Positions 27,798 to 35,722 of a DNA stretch of 46,441 nucleotides are shown here, piece by piece. The DNA is from an uncultured Oscillospiraceae bacterium (GTDB lineage: Bacteria; Bacillota; Clostridia; Oscillospirales; Oscillospiraceae), in contig CAKUBI010000012.1 in NCBI GenBank assembly GCA_934636865.1, positions 1 through 46,441 of the forward strand, given 5' to 3'. A program made the position numbers and the translations under genes. Within the stretch, counting starts at the first letter, position 1; each line of letters begins with the position of its first letter. The notes beneath the pieces are model-generated. The model was not told the origin of the DNA, did no database searches, and saw nothing but the letters and a program-made list of their open reading frames with translations.

Positions 27798-28070
27798 ATG
27801 GAAACGCGCGTTGCCGTGCTGGCGGTCATCGTCCGCGAGGGGAGCTCCGTGCAGACGCTCAACGAGCTTCTGCACCAGTACGGGCCGTATATCATCGGAC
27901 GCATGGGCGTGCCGTACCGCGAAAGGGGCGTGAACATCATCAGCGTAGCGCTCGACGCGCCGGGCGATGTGATCTCGGCGCTCTCGGGCAAGCTCGGCCG
28001 GCTCGACGGCATCACGGCGAAGACCGTCTACGCCCCCGAAGGAAGCATTGGAAAGGAAGAAACCAAATGA
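27798..28070 (+). CDS. TM1266-like 'iron-only hydrogenase system' putative regulator
   Basis: Small protein of 90 residues with the ACT-like pattern of the TM1266 family: VLAVIVREGSSVQTLNELL, then IIGRMGVPYRERGVNIISVAL and a final strand. These proteins are named for their place beside FeFe-hydrogenase maturation genes and are presumed regulatory; the mechanism is not known. Here no hydrogenase gene is in view; instead the stop overlaps the start of an ABC importer's binding protein (ATGA). The ATG at 27798 follows CAGGAGGGG. Confidence 0.8.
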   Translation: METRVAVLAVIVREGSSVQTLNELLHQYGPYIIGRMGVPYRERGVNIISVALDAPGDVISALSGKLGRLDGITAKTVYAPEGSIGKEETK

Positions 28071-29086
28071 AAAAGAACCTCAAAAGCATTTTAAGCCTGT
28101 GCCTTGCGCTCGCACTCGTCTTTTCCCTTACGGCCTGCGGGCAGAAGAATGACGACGCGCAGGACGGCCAGCAGACCGATGAGACTGAATTCACCCCCGC
28201 AAGCTTCTCCATCGCCGCGCTCAAGGGCCCCACGGCCATGGGCCTTGTCAAGCTCATGCAGGAGGGCGAAAACGGCGAGACGAGCGGCAACGACTACACC
28301 TTCACCCTCGCCGGCTCTGCCGACGAGGTGACGCCCGCGCTCATCAAGGGCGAGCTCGACATGGCCTGCGTGCCCGCGAACCTCGCCGCCGTGCTCTACA
28401 ACAAGACCGAGGGCGCGCTCGAGGTGCTGGCCGTCAACACGCTCGGCGTGCTCTACATCGTGGAAAACGGCGAGAGCGTGCAGTCCATCGCGGACTTAAA
28501 GGGCCAGACCATCGTGGCCGCGGGCAAGGGCTCCACGCCCGAATACGTCCTGCGCTATCTTCTTGCGCAGAATGGCATCGACCCCGATAACGACGTGACG
28601 ATCGACTGGAAGAGCGAGCACAGCGAGTGCGTCGCGGCGATGGCTTCCGGTCAGGCCGCGATCGCGCTGCTGCCGCAGCCCTTCGTCACCGTGGCGCAGA
28701 GCAAGATCGAGGGCCTGCGCATGGCGCTCGACCTCAATGCCGAGTGGGACGCGCTGGATAACGGCTCGGGCCTTATCACAGGCGTCATCGTCGCCCGCCG
28801 CGAGGTCGTGGAGGAGAATCCCGCGGCCGTGAACGAATTCCTCAAGGAATACGCCGCGAGCGTTGACTGGGTCAACGCCAACACCGCGGACGCCGCCGCG
28901 CTCATCGGCGAGTACGGCATCGTGGACGCGGCCGTTGCGGAAAAGGCGCTGCCCTACTGCAACATCGTCTGCCTGACGGGGGCGGACCTTCTTGAAGCGC
29001 TGCCCGGTTATTTAGAGGTGCTCTACAATGCAGACGCCGCCGCTGTCGGCGGTGAGATGCCGGACAACAGCTTCTATTTCGCATGA
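28067..29086 (+). CDS. ABC transporter substrate-binding lipoprotein (NMT1/TauA type)
   Basis: Binding protein of 339 residues with a lipoprotein signal ending LTAC at Cys24. The mature part looks like the NMT1/TauA/SsuA group: IAALKGPTAMGLVKLM at the front, then DMACVPANLAAVLYN and ADLKGQTIVAAGKGSTPE. Group members bind taurine, sulfonates, nitrate-like anions, thiamine precursors or metals' chelates, so the ligand is open. The start overlaps the preceding stop by four bases. A strong hairpin follows the gene, probably lowering expression of the permease relative to it. Confidence 0.88.
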   Translation: MKKNLKSILSLCLALALVFSLTACGQKNDDAQDGQQTDETEFTPASFSIAALKGPTAMGLVKLMQEGENGETSGNDYTFTLAGSADEVTPALIKGELDMACVPANLAAVLYNKTEGALEVLAVNTLGVLYIVENGESVQSIADLKGQTIVAAGKGSTPEYVLRYLLAQNGIDPDNDVTIDWKSEHSECVAAMASGQAAIALLPQPFVTVAQSKIEGLRMALDLNAEWDALDNGSGLITGVIVARREVVEENPAAVNEFLKEYAASVDWVNANTADAAALIGEYGIVDAAVAEKALPYCNIVCLTGADLLEALPGYLEVLYNADAAAVGGEMPDNSFYFA

Positions 29087-29090
29087 TCTT

Positions 29091-29125
29091 TCAGCGGCGG
29101 ACGCTGTGTCCGCCGCTGATTTTTT
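29091..29125 (+). terminator. Terminator-like hairpin between binding protein and permease
   Basis: A 12-bp perfect stem (29091-29102 with 29108-29119) followed by six Ts, in the middle of the operon. It should allow only part of the transcripts to reach the permease. Confidence 0.8.
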
Positions 29126-29143
29126 GAAAAGGAGGGGAGATGC

Positions 29144-29908
29144 GTGAAGCGAACGCGGCAGAAATTGAAGCCCTGGGCGATCATCTTCTGGCTGCTCGTC
29201 TGGCAGGGGCTTTCCATGCTCCTGCGCGCGCTCTATCCGCACGGCGCGCTGCTGCTCGCGTCCCCTCTTTCGGCGCTGGAGCGGCTTTTCGTGCTCGCGG
29301 GGACGGCGGCGTTCTGGCAGGCGGTGCTTGTCTCGTCGGCGCGCATCTTCGGGGGCTTTCTGCTCTCGTGCGTGCTCGCGGTCGTGCTCGCGGCGCTCGC
29401 GGCGCGGTTTTCGCGCGTGGAGGAGCTGCTCGCGCCGCTCGTTGCGGTCATCAAGGCCGTGCCGGTCGCGTCGTTCATCATCCTCGCGCTCGTCTGGCTC
29501 GACAGCCGGGGCCTTGCCTTTTTCATCTCCGCGCTGATGGTGTTCCCGCCGGTGTATCTGAACGTCTTGGAGGGCGTGCGCTGCACGGACGCTTCGCTTC
29601 TGGAGATGGCGCGGGTCTTTCGCGTGCCGTTTTCGCGCACGCTGCGGGGGATCTATCTTCCGCAGGTGCTGCCATACTTCCGCGCGGCGGTCAGCGTGGC
29701 GCTGGGCCTTTGCTGGAAGGCGGGCACGGCGGCGGAGGTCATCGGCCTGAGCGGCGGCACGATCGGCGAGCGGCTCTATACCGCGAAGGTCTACTTCGAA
29801 ACGCCGGACCTCTTCGCGTGGACGGCGGTCATCGTGCTGCTGTCGGCGGGCTTTGAATGGCTTTTCCTCCGCGCGGTGGACAAGATCACAGAAAGGGTGG
29901 GCGCGTGA
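29144..29908 (+). CDS. ABC transporter permease (TauC/SsuC type)
   Basis: Permease of 254 residues with about six helices. It has the TauC/SsuC-type phrase IKAVPVASFIILALVWL and the ATPase-contact loop near residue 145-165 (LLEMARVFRVPFSRTLRGIYLPQVLP). The start is GTG at 29144, 8 bases after GGAGG. Its stop overlaps the ATPase start (TGATG). With the neighbours it makes one importer. Confidence 0.9.
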   Translation: MKRTRQKLKPWAIIFWLLVWQGLSMLLRALYPHGALLLASPLSALERLFVLAGTAAFWQAVLVSSARIFGGFLLSCVLAVVLAALAARFSRVEELLAPLVAVIKAVPVASFIILALVWLDSRGLAFFISALMVFPPVYLNVLEGVRCTDASLLEMARVFRVPFSRTLRGIYLPQVLPYFRAAVSVALGLCWKAGTAAEVIGLSGGTIGERLYTAKVYFETPDLFAWTAVIVLLSAGFEWLFLRAVDKITERVGA

Positions 29909-30468
29909 TGGAGCTTTGCGTGACGGACCTTCAAAAATCCTATGACGGCAGGGCGGTGCTTCGCGGCCTGACCTTCACCGCGCCCGTGGGGCTCACGCGC
30001 GTCGTGGGCGATTCGGGCATCGGCAAAACGACGCTCCTGCGCATTCTGCTGGGCCTGGAGCGGGCGGACGGCGGCACGGTCTCGCCGCAGAACCTCCGCT
30101 GGGCGGCGGTCTTTCAGGAGGACCGGCTGCTGCCTCAGCTGGACGCCGCGGGCAACCTCCGCTTCGCGCTCGGCGCGGACTATGATGATGCGCGCGCGTC
30201 GGCGCTGCTTTCGCAGCTGGGCCTTGACGGCGTGGGAGAGAAAAGGGTGCGCGGCTATTCCGGCGGCATGAAGCGGCGGCTCGCGCTTGCCCGCGCGCTG
30301 CTCGCGCCCTGCGATGCGCTCGCGCTCGACGAGCCGTTCACGGGCCTTGACGAGGGGAACCGCGATGCGGCCCTTCGCTGCATCCTGCGCGCGGCAGAGA
30401 AAAAGATCGTCCTCCTCGCCGCGCACGAGGCGCTGGACCTGCCTAAGTGCCATATCGTAAGACTGTAA
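29908..30468 (+). CDS. ABC transporter ATP-binding protein, short form
   Basis: ATPase of only 186 residues; related TauB/SsuB proteins have about 240-260. All core motifs are still there: Walker A GDSGIGKTT, Q-loop VFQED, signature YSGGMKRRLALARA, Walker B ALALDEP and the switch histidine in AAHEAL. So it seems a trimmed but complete nucleotide-binding core rather than a fragment. Start ATG at 29908 overlaps the permease stop. A terminator closes the operon. Confidence 0.9.
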   Translation: MELCVTDLQKSYDGRAVLRGLTFTAPVGLTRVVGDSGIGKTTLLRILLGLERADGGTVSPQNLRWAAVFQEDRLLPQLDAAGNLRFALGADYDDARASALLSQLGLDGVGEKRVRGYSGGMKRRLALARALLAPCDALALDEPFTGLDEGNRDAALRCILRAAEKKIVLLAAHEALDLPKCHIVRL

Positions 30469-30476
30469 AGGGAAAA

Positions 30477-30504
30477 CCCTTCTGCATAGCAGAAGGGCTT
30501 TTTT
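30477..30504 (+). terminator. Terminator of the ABC operon
   Basis: A 9-bp perfect stem (CCCTTCTGC / GCAGAAGGG) with a 3-base loop, then CTTTTTT. Confidence 0.9.
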
Positions 30505-30510
30505 ATCTGC

Positions 30511-30615
30511 TTACGCCTGTGCCGCGCCGCCGAGGACCGCGCCGAGCACGGGGAGCATGAAAAGCGACAGCTTTTTCAAAATGCTGCCCTGCGTGAAATC
30601 ACTGCTGCCGGTCAT
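30511..30615 (-). pseudogene. MATE transporter, N-terminal fragment
   Basis: An open frame of 34 codons reads MTGSSDFTQGSILKKLSLFM, continues LPVLGAVLGG and then stops. FTQG-(x)-(x)-KKL-LFMLPVLGA is the usual start of MATE exporters. A good ribosome site (AAAGGAGG) lies 10 bases upstream. The frame breaks off in the first membrane helix, about where the piece at 24.7 kb takes up. It is too short to be listed by most gene finders. Confidence 0.75.
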
Positions 30616-30772
30616 CGAGCGTGATCCTCCTTTCCGACATGACGGCATAGAGCGCGTCGAGATACTGGATGCAGGCGGGTGTGACGCCCTTCGGCAGCGC
30701 CGGGAGCAGCTCGCGGGCGCGCTTGGCCCGGTAGCAGGCGTCGAGCAGCGCCTTGATCATTTTAATGGTCAT
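30599..30772 (-). pseudogene. MarR-like regulator, internally deleted remnant
   Basis: A 57-codon frame begins MTIKMIKALLDACYRAKRAR and continues ELLPALPKGVTP with IQYLDALY, which looks like the first helices of MarR regulators that precede MATE genes in clostridia. It then jumps to a short charged tail and stops over the MATE start, so the winged-helix DNA-binding core is missing. It most likely cannot bind DNA. Together with the MATE piece it is the 5' part of a former marR-MATE operon. Confidence 0.6.
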
Positions 30773-30800
30773 GGGGTATTCTTCTTTATAATTGCCTTAG

Positions 30801-30821
30801 ATAATTAACGGCGGTAATTAT
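30801..30821. promoter_or_regulatory. Inverted repeat upstream of the MarR remnant
   Basis: ATAATTA-ACGGCGG-TAATTAT: perfect 7-bp arms, 7-base spacer, 29 bases upstream of the remnant start. It is probably the former MarR operator. Confidence 0.5.
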
Positions 30822-30858
30822 AAGAAGAAAAAGCAGATTTGGCAACAGGAAAATGCAC

Positions 30859-30892
30859 AAAAAACCGGCGGGAAAGAGATCCTTCCCACCGG
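30859..30892 (-). terminator. Terminator of the membrane protein gene at 30907-31746
   Basis: On the minus strand a stem CCGGTGGGAAG.../...CTTTCCCGCCGG is followed by TTTTTT. Confidence 0.8.
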
Positions 30893-30906
30893 AAATTTTG
30901 TGCAGC

Positions 30907-31746
30907 TTATTGATTTTGGTCATTGTCCGGCGCGTCCGCCGCTTTTGGCGCGCTCAGGCGCGGCGGGGGGAGCTGCGCGCCGAGCAGGAGCTTGACGAAC
31001 CAGACGAAAAACACGAGCACCAGCACCGGGATGAGGCAGGACGTGACGAGCATCACCGCGAGCGCCTCTAAAAAGCTGTTGAGCACGTGCTTGAGCTGCT
31101 CGACCGCGGTGCTCACGGTCGAGCTCACGCCCTCCGTCACCTTGGAGAAAAAGCCGGAAAGGCCGGCTTTCGCGTCCTCATCCGTGCTCTCGCCGGCTTG
31201 GCCGTTGATGGTATCGGTCGCCTGCCTGGCGGATTCGATGGACGCGTTGATGGACGCGCGGTAGGTCGATTCGATGCTGTCGGACACCCAGACGCTCGTC
31301 GGGATGACGAGCACGATGGCAAGGGAAAAGAGCAGCAGCTTTTTCGACAGCGCGCGCAGCATGTCGCGGCAGGTGAAAAGGCTGAGCGCGAGCAGTGCGA
31401 GCGCGAGGGGAATGAGCACGCGGAACGCCGCGCCCGCCGTGATGGTCAGCAGGTATTTTTCAAGGAAGATCGCGCACAGCACGATGAGAAAGTATCCGCT
31501 CAGGTCCGCGAGCTTGTCGGCGATGGGGGTCGCGGTGTCGCCGGGCAGGAGCGTGATGGCGGCGGAGGCGGCGGTGGACGCCGCCGTGAGCTCGAGCACG
31601 GTCTCCTGCTTCTCCTGCAGCGATTCGATGGCGGATTGATAGGTCTCGGGCGCGGTCATCTTCCGCGCGAGGGGGAAAAAGGATGTGAGCGCGAGCGCCA
31701 GAAGCAGCGCCGCGAGCAGCAGCTTTCGCGATAGTGTCAGTTTCAT
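30907..31746 (-). CDS. Hypothetical membrane protein
   Basis: A 279-residue protein not recognised. It has an N-terminal hydrophobic helix (LLLAALLLALALTSF) that may be an uncleaved signal, helices near residues 80-98, 105-122 and 135-155, an extracytoplasmic-looking stretch of about 75 residues rich in Ser, Thr and Glu, and a last long helix near 232-255 before a proline-rich tail. The ATG at 31746 follows AAGGAGA. It has its own promoter and terminator and is divergent from the DUF2130 gene. Confidence 0.75.
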   Translation of the reverse strand: MKLTLSRKLLLAALLLALALTSFFPLARKMTAPETYQSAIESLQEKQETVLELTAASTAASAAITLLPGDTATPIADKLADLSGYFLIVLCAIFLEKYLLTITAGAAFRVLIPLALALLALSLFTCRDMLRALSKKLLLFSLAIVLVIPTSVWVSDSIESTYRASINASIESARQATDTINGQAGESTDEDAKAGLSGFFSKVTEGVSSTVSTAVEQLKHVLNSFLEALAVMLVTSCLIPVLVLVFFVWFVKLLLGAQLPPPRLSAPKAADAPDNDQNQ

Positions 31747-31778
31747 GGGATGTCTCCTTCAGGGGATAAGATGGCTCC

Positions 31779-31806
31779 ATCATACCCGAGACGCGAAAAA
31801 TGTCAA
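31779..31806 (-). promoter_or_regulatory. Promoter of the hypothetical membrane protein gene
   Basis: On the minus strand TTGACA, 16 bases, TATGAT. Confidence 0.75.
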
Positions 31807-31818
31807 GCGGAATCGCGG

Positions 31819-31847
31819 TTGCGCATTCCGCCGCGGTCTGGTACAAT
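31819..31847 (+). promoter_or_regulatory. Promoter of the DUF2130 gene
   Basis: TTGCGC, 17 bases, TACAAT, ending 33 bases before the start codon. Confidence 0.6.
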
Positions 31848-31880
31848 TTACTTAAAAAATAGAAGGAGAGGGTGGAGCGC

Positions 31881-33116
31881 ATGCAGGAGATCCGCTGCCC
31901 CAACTGCGGGGAGGTATTTCAGGTCGATGAATCGGGCTACGCGCAGATTGCGCAGCAGGTGCGCGACAGCGAATTTGAAAAGGAACTCGCGCGCCGCGAA
32001 AGCGCGCTGCTCGCGCGGCAGGACGAAGCGCTCAAGCTTGCAAAGCTGCAGCAGGAGCGCGCATACGACAAAACGATCGGCGAAAGGGACGCGGCGCTCG
32101 CCGAGCGCACGCGCGAGATCGAACGGCTCAAGGAGCAGCTCAAGGGCAGTGAGACGGAGAAAAAGCTCGCCGTGGCCGAGGCTGTGCAGAAAAAGACGCA
32201 GGAGCTGGCCGAGGGAGAGAAGAAGATCCTGACGCTTGAAAGCGAGCTGACGGCCCAGCGCAGCGAGAGCCAGCTCAAGCAGAAGGCCCTGCAGGAGCAG
32301 TACGAGGAAAAGCTCAAAAGCAAGGACGAGCAGATCGAGTACTACAAGGACTTCAAGGCCCGCCAGTCTACCAAGATGATCGGCGAGAGTCTCGAGCAGC
32401 ACTGCCTGACGCAGTTCAACACCATCCGCATGACGGCGTTCCCGACGGCGTACTTCGAAAAGGACAACGACGCGCGCACCGGCAGCAAGGGCGACTTCAT
32501 CTTCCGCGAAGCGGACGAGAACGGCACGGAGTTCATCTCCATCATGTTCGAAATGAAAAACGAGGCCGACCAGACCGCGACAAAGCACAAAAATGAGGAT
32601 TTTTTCAAGGAGCTCGACAAGGACCGGCGCGAAAAGCACTGCGAGTACGCGGTCCTCGTGTCGCTGCTGGAGATCGACAACGAGCTATATAACAACGGCA
32701 TCGTGGACGTGTCCTACCGGTACGAAAAGATGTACGTCGTGCGTCCGCAGTTCTTTATCCCCATTATCACGCTTTTGCGCAACGCCGCGCTCAATTCGCT
32801 CAAATACCGCCGCGAGCTCGAGATCGTGCGCAATCAGCAGCTCGACATTCTGCACTTTGAGGAGAACATGAACGCCTTCAAGGAGGGCTTTGCGCGCAAC
32901 TACCGCATCGCGAGCGAGCGCTTCCAGACGGCGATCGACGAGATCGACAAGACCATCACGCACCTGCAGAAGATCAAGGACGCGCTGCTCTCGTCGGAAA
33001 ATAATCTCCGCCTTGCCAACAACAAGGCCGAGGACCTGAGCATCAAAAAGCTGACGAAAAACGCCCCGTCCGTCAAGGCCATGTTCGACGAGCAGCGGGA
33101 AACGCCGCAGGAATAA
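31881..33116 (+). CDS. DUF2130 domain protein
   Basis: A 411-residue protein of the DUF2130 family. It opens with a zinc-finger-like CPNCGEVF, then a long coiled coil (about residues 30-160, rich in E, K, Q and A), then the DUF2130 core with SKGDFIFRE near residue 205 and FEMKNEADQT near 222, which resembles a nuclease-like PD-(D/E)xK strand pattern, and a second coiled coil. The ATG at 31881 matches the usual family start; GTG at 31872 is in frame and possible. Function is not established. Confidence 0.85.
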   Translation: MQEIRCPNCGEVFQVDESGYAQIAQQVRDSEFEKELARRESALLARQDEALKLAKLQQERAYDKTIGERDAALAERTREIERLKEQLKGSETEKKLAVAEAVQKKTQELAEGEKKILTLESELTAQRSESQLKQKALQEQYEEKLKSKDEQIEYYKDFKARQSTKMIGESLEQHCLTQFNTIRMTAFPTAYFEKDNDARTGSKGDFIFREADENGTEFISIMFEMKNEADQTATKHKNEDFFKELDKDRREKHCEYAVLVSLLEIDNELYNNGIVDVSYRYEKMYVVRPQFFIPIITLLRNAALNSLKYRRELEIVRNQQLDILHFEENMNAFKEGFARNYRIASERFQTAIDEIDKTITHLQKIKDALLSSENNLRLANNKAEDLSIKKLTKNAPSVKAMFDEQRETPQE

Positions 33117-33121
33117 AAAGG

Positions 33122-33153
33122 ACCCCGGCAGGGAAAAACCCTGCCGGGGTTTT
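33122..33153. terminator. Bidirectional terminator
   Basis: A 12-bp perfect stem (ACCCCGGCAGGG / CCCTGCCGGGGT) with an A5 loop and TTTT after it; convergent genes lie on both sides. Confidence 0.85.
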
Positions 33154-33158
33154 GCTGC

Positions 33159-33698
33159 TCAGCAGTCGATATAGAAAATAATATCGGCCTTGCCCTCCTG
33201 CGCGGTGTGGCGGTAAAGGTCGGTATCCAGCCCGCCGATGCGAAAGCCGCTTTTCAGGTAAAAAAGGCACGCGCCGGGGTTGTTGTCCTGCCCCTGTGTG
33301 TACAGGCCGCGGTAGTTCTGCTGCGCGGCGATCTCCTTCGCGCGCTCAATGAGCCTTTGCCCGACGCCCTGTCCGCGGTACGCGCCGCTGACCTTGAGGT
33401 CGTAGAGGTACATGTACTTGAAAAAGCCCGGCTGCAAAATGGCAAGGCCGACGCATGTTTCCCCGTCGTAAGCGCCGAGAAAGACGCTCCGTTCCTCGCT
33501 CATCGCGGCAAAATCGCAGCTTTCATCCGGAAAGCATATTTCCTTTACAGCGTTTGCGCCCCAGCGCTCGACCGTATAGCTCCACTGCCCGTCACGGTAG
33601 GCGGGCAGCATGCGGCCGAAAAGCGGGAACGGCTCGTTGGGGAGGTTAATATCTTCTGATGGGCTTCGTCGATTTTCCTGATCTCGATCATTTTGCAT
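33159..33698 (-). CDS. GNAT acetyltransferase with an apparent N-terminal frameshift
   Basis: The frame encodes a GNAT fold: FLGAYDGETCVGLAIL, YLYDLKVSGAYRGQGVGQRL (acetyl-CoA loop) and ACLFYLKSGF. As read, the N-terminus is MQNDRDQENRRSPSEDINLP and its ATG at 33698 lies only 2 bases from AGGAG. A different frame starts at ATG 33691, 9 bases from the same site, and reads MIEIRKIDEAHQK, a typical GNAT start; one extra base near 33653-33656 would join it to DINLPNEPF. So either a one-base deletion inactivated or altered the start, or the base is a sequence error. The gene ends the ygiQ operon. Confidence 0.75.
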   Translation of the reverse strand: MQNDRDQENRRSPSEDINLPNEPFPLFGRMLPAYRDGQWSYTVERWGANAVKEICFPDESCDFAAMSEERSVFLGAYDGETCVGLAILQPGFFKYMYLYDLKVSGAYRGQGVGQRLIERAKEIAAQQNYRGLYTQGQDNNPGACLFYLKSGFRIGGLDTDLYRHTAQEGKADIIFYIDC

Positions 33699-33703
33699 CA
33701 CTC

Positions 33704-35722
33704 CTATCGCTTTTTGCTTTTTGCCGCTGCCTTGGGCTTGGCCCAGCCAGCCTTGCGCTTGAAGCTTTTCGGCTTCTCGGCGGACTTTGCGCTCTGCGCG
33801 GCGGGACGCTCGTCCGGCCTGCCGCCCTTTTGGGGATGCCCGCCGCTTCTCTGCCGGTCCGGCGCGGCGGGCTTTCTGCCGCTTCCGCCGCGCTGGGGCG
33901 TGTGGTCGTCGCCATAGGGGCGGACAAGGCACTTGGGGCCGTAACCGATGAGGTCCTCGCGCCCGGCCTTCTGGAGCGCCTCAATGACGAGCTTTCTCTT
34001 GTCAGGGCGGAACCACTGCAGAAGCGCGCGCTGCAATTCCTTGCCGTGCGGCGTCGTTTCGGCAAAGACGGGGGTCATGTCGCGCGGGTCGATGCCGGTA
34101 TAGTACATGCAGGTCGAGAGCGTGCCGGGCGTGGGGTAAAAGTCCTGCACCTGCTCGGGCTTATGGCCCGTGGAGTGCAGAAACTCCGCCAGCTGCACCG
34201 CGTCCTCGAGCGTGCAGCCGGGATGCGAGGACATGAGGTAGGGCACAAGATACTGCTCGCGCTGGTTCTTTTCGTTCACGGCGCGGTACTTGTCCCAGAA
34301 TTTTTCAAAAACGTCGAAGTGGGGCTTGCCCATGTAGTCCAGCACGCCCGCCACACAATGCTCGGGCGCGACCTTGAGCTGCCCGGAGATGTGGTACTTG
34401 ACGAGCTCGGAGAGGAAGGGACTGCCCTTGTCCTCGAGCAGATAGTCATAGCGGATGCCCGAGCGGACAAAGACCTTCTTCACGCCGGGGATCGCGCGCA
34501 GCCTGCGCAGCAGCTCGACATACTCCGAATGGTCGGGGTCGAGATTTTTGCAGGGGTAGGGGGCAAGGCAGTTCTTATTGCGGCACATGCCGCGCCTGAG
34601 CTGATCCTGACACGAGGGGTGGCGGAAGTTTGCGCTCGGGCCGCCGACGTCGTGGACATAGCCCTTGAACTTCGGGTCGCGGGTGAAGCCCTCGACCTCG
34701 CGCACGCAGGATTCGATCGAGCGCGAGGTGATCATGCGCCCCTGATGGAACGCCAGCGAGCAGAAGTTGCACCCGCCGAAGCACCCGCGGTTGTGCGCCA
34801 CGGAAAAGCGCACCTCCTCGATGGCGGCGACGCCGCCGAGGGCGTCGTACATCGGGTGCACCTCGCGCATGTAGGGCAGCTCCGCGACCTCGTCGAGCTC
34901 CTCACGCGAAAGCGGCATGGCGGGCGGATTGACCACCAGCGTGTCGCGCCCGTGCGCCTGCCAGAGCGCCTTGCCGCGGATGGGATCGTGCTCCTCGTAT
35001 TCAAGCTTCGTCGCAAGGGCGTAGGCGCGCTTGTCCGAGGCGGTCTCCTCAAAGGACGGGCACTCCACGTGCGCATAGGCGCAGACCTCGGGCGTGCGCG
35101 TCACAAATGCAGTGCCGCGGATATCTGTCAAGGTTTCCGCCTTTTCACCCTTTGCGAGCCGGCGCGCGATCTCGCGCGTGGCATATTCGCCCATGCCGTA
35201 GATGAGCAGGTCGGCCTGCGCGTCGAAAATGAGCGCGCGGCGCACCTTATCGTCCCAGTAGTCGTAGTGGGCGAAGCGGCGCAGGCTCGCCTCCAGTCCG
35301 CCGACGATGATGGGGATGTCGCCCCAGGCCTCGCGGCAGCGGTTGGCGTAAACGATGGTCGGACGGTCGGGCCGCAGGCCCATTTTGCCGCCGGGGGAGT
35401 AGAGATCGGTCGTGCGGCGCTTTTTCGCCGCCGTGTAGTGCGCGACCATCGAATCGATGTTGCCGCCGCCGATCATCACGCCATAGCGCGGTCGGCCCAT
35501 CGCGCGGAAGGCGTCCGCACTGTGCCAGTCGGGCTGGGCGAGCACCGCCACGCGGTAGCCCTCGTGCTCGAGCACGCGCGCGATGATCGTCGTGCCGAAG
35601 CTGGGGTGGTCGATATAGGCGTCCGCCGTGACGACAAGAAAGTCGTAATAGTACCAGCCGCGCTCGAGCATCTCATCCTTCGAGACGGGCAGGAAGGCCT
35701 TTTCTATCTTCTTTTTCTTCAT
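33704..35722 (-). CDS. YgiQ-family radical SAM protein
   Basis: Radical SAM protein of 672 residues, family YgiQ; the reaction is not known. The N-terminal part (EMLERGWYYYDFLVVTADAY, IGGLEASLRRFAHYDYWDD-like) is B12-domain-like, and the cluster motif is C-x3-C-x2-C (CFGGCNFC) near residue 315. A second cysteine-rich stretch (CQDQLRRGMCRNKNCLAPYPC) follows. The last 70 residues are a basic, Lys/Arg/Pro/Gly-rich tail, perhaps nucleic-acid binding. Its ATG overlaps the stop of the phosphatase fusion gene (ATGA), so they are co-translated. Confidence 0.92.
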   Translation of the reverse strand: MKKKKIEKAFLPVSKDEMLERGWYYYDFLVVTADAYIDHPSFGTTIIARVLEHEGYRVAVLAQPDWHSADAFRAMGRPRYGVMIGGGNIDSMVAHYTAAKKRRTTDLYSPGGKMGLRPDRPTIVYANRCREAWGDIPIIVGGLEASLRRFAHYDYWDDKVRRALIFDAQADLLIYGMGEYATREIARRLAKGEKAETLTDIRGTAFVTRTPEVCAYAHVECPSFEETASDKRAYALATKLEYEEHDPIRGKALWQAHGRDTLVVNPPAMPLSREELDEVAELPYMREVHPMYDALGGVAAIEEVRFSVAHNRGCFGGCNFCSLAFHQGRMITSRSIESCVREVEGFTRDPKFKGYVHDVGGPSANFRHPSCQDQLRRGMCRNKNCLAPYPCKNLDPDHSEYVELLRRLRAIPGVKKVFVRSGIRYDYLLEDKGSPFLSELVKYHISGQLKVAPEHCVAGVLDYMGKPHFDVFEKFWDKYRAVNEKNQREQYLVPYLMSSHPGCTLEDAVQLAEFLHSTGHKPEQVQDFYPTPGTLSTCMYYTGIDPRDMTPVFAETTPHGKELQRALLQWFRPDKRKLVIEALQKAGREDLIGYGPKCLVRPYGDDHTPQRGGSGRKPAAPDRQRSGGHPQKGGRPDERPAAQSAKSAEKPKSFKRKAGWAKPKAAAKSKKR

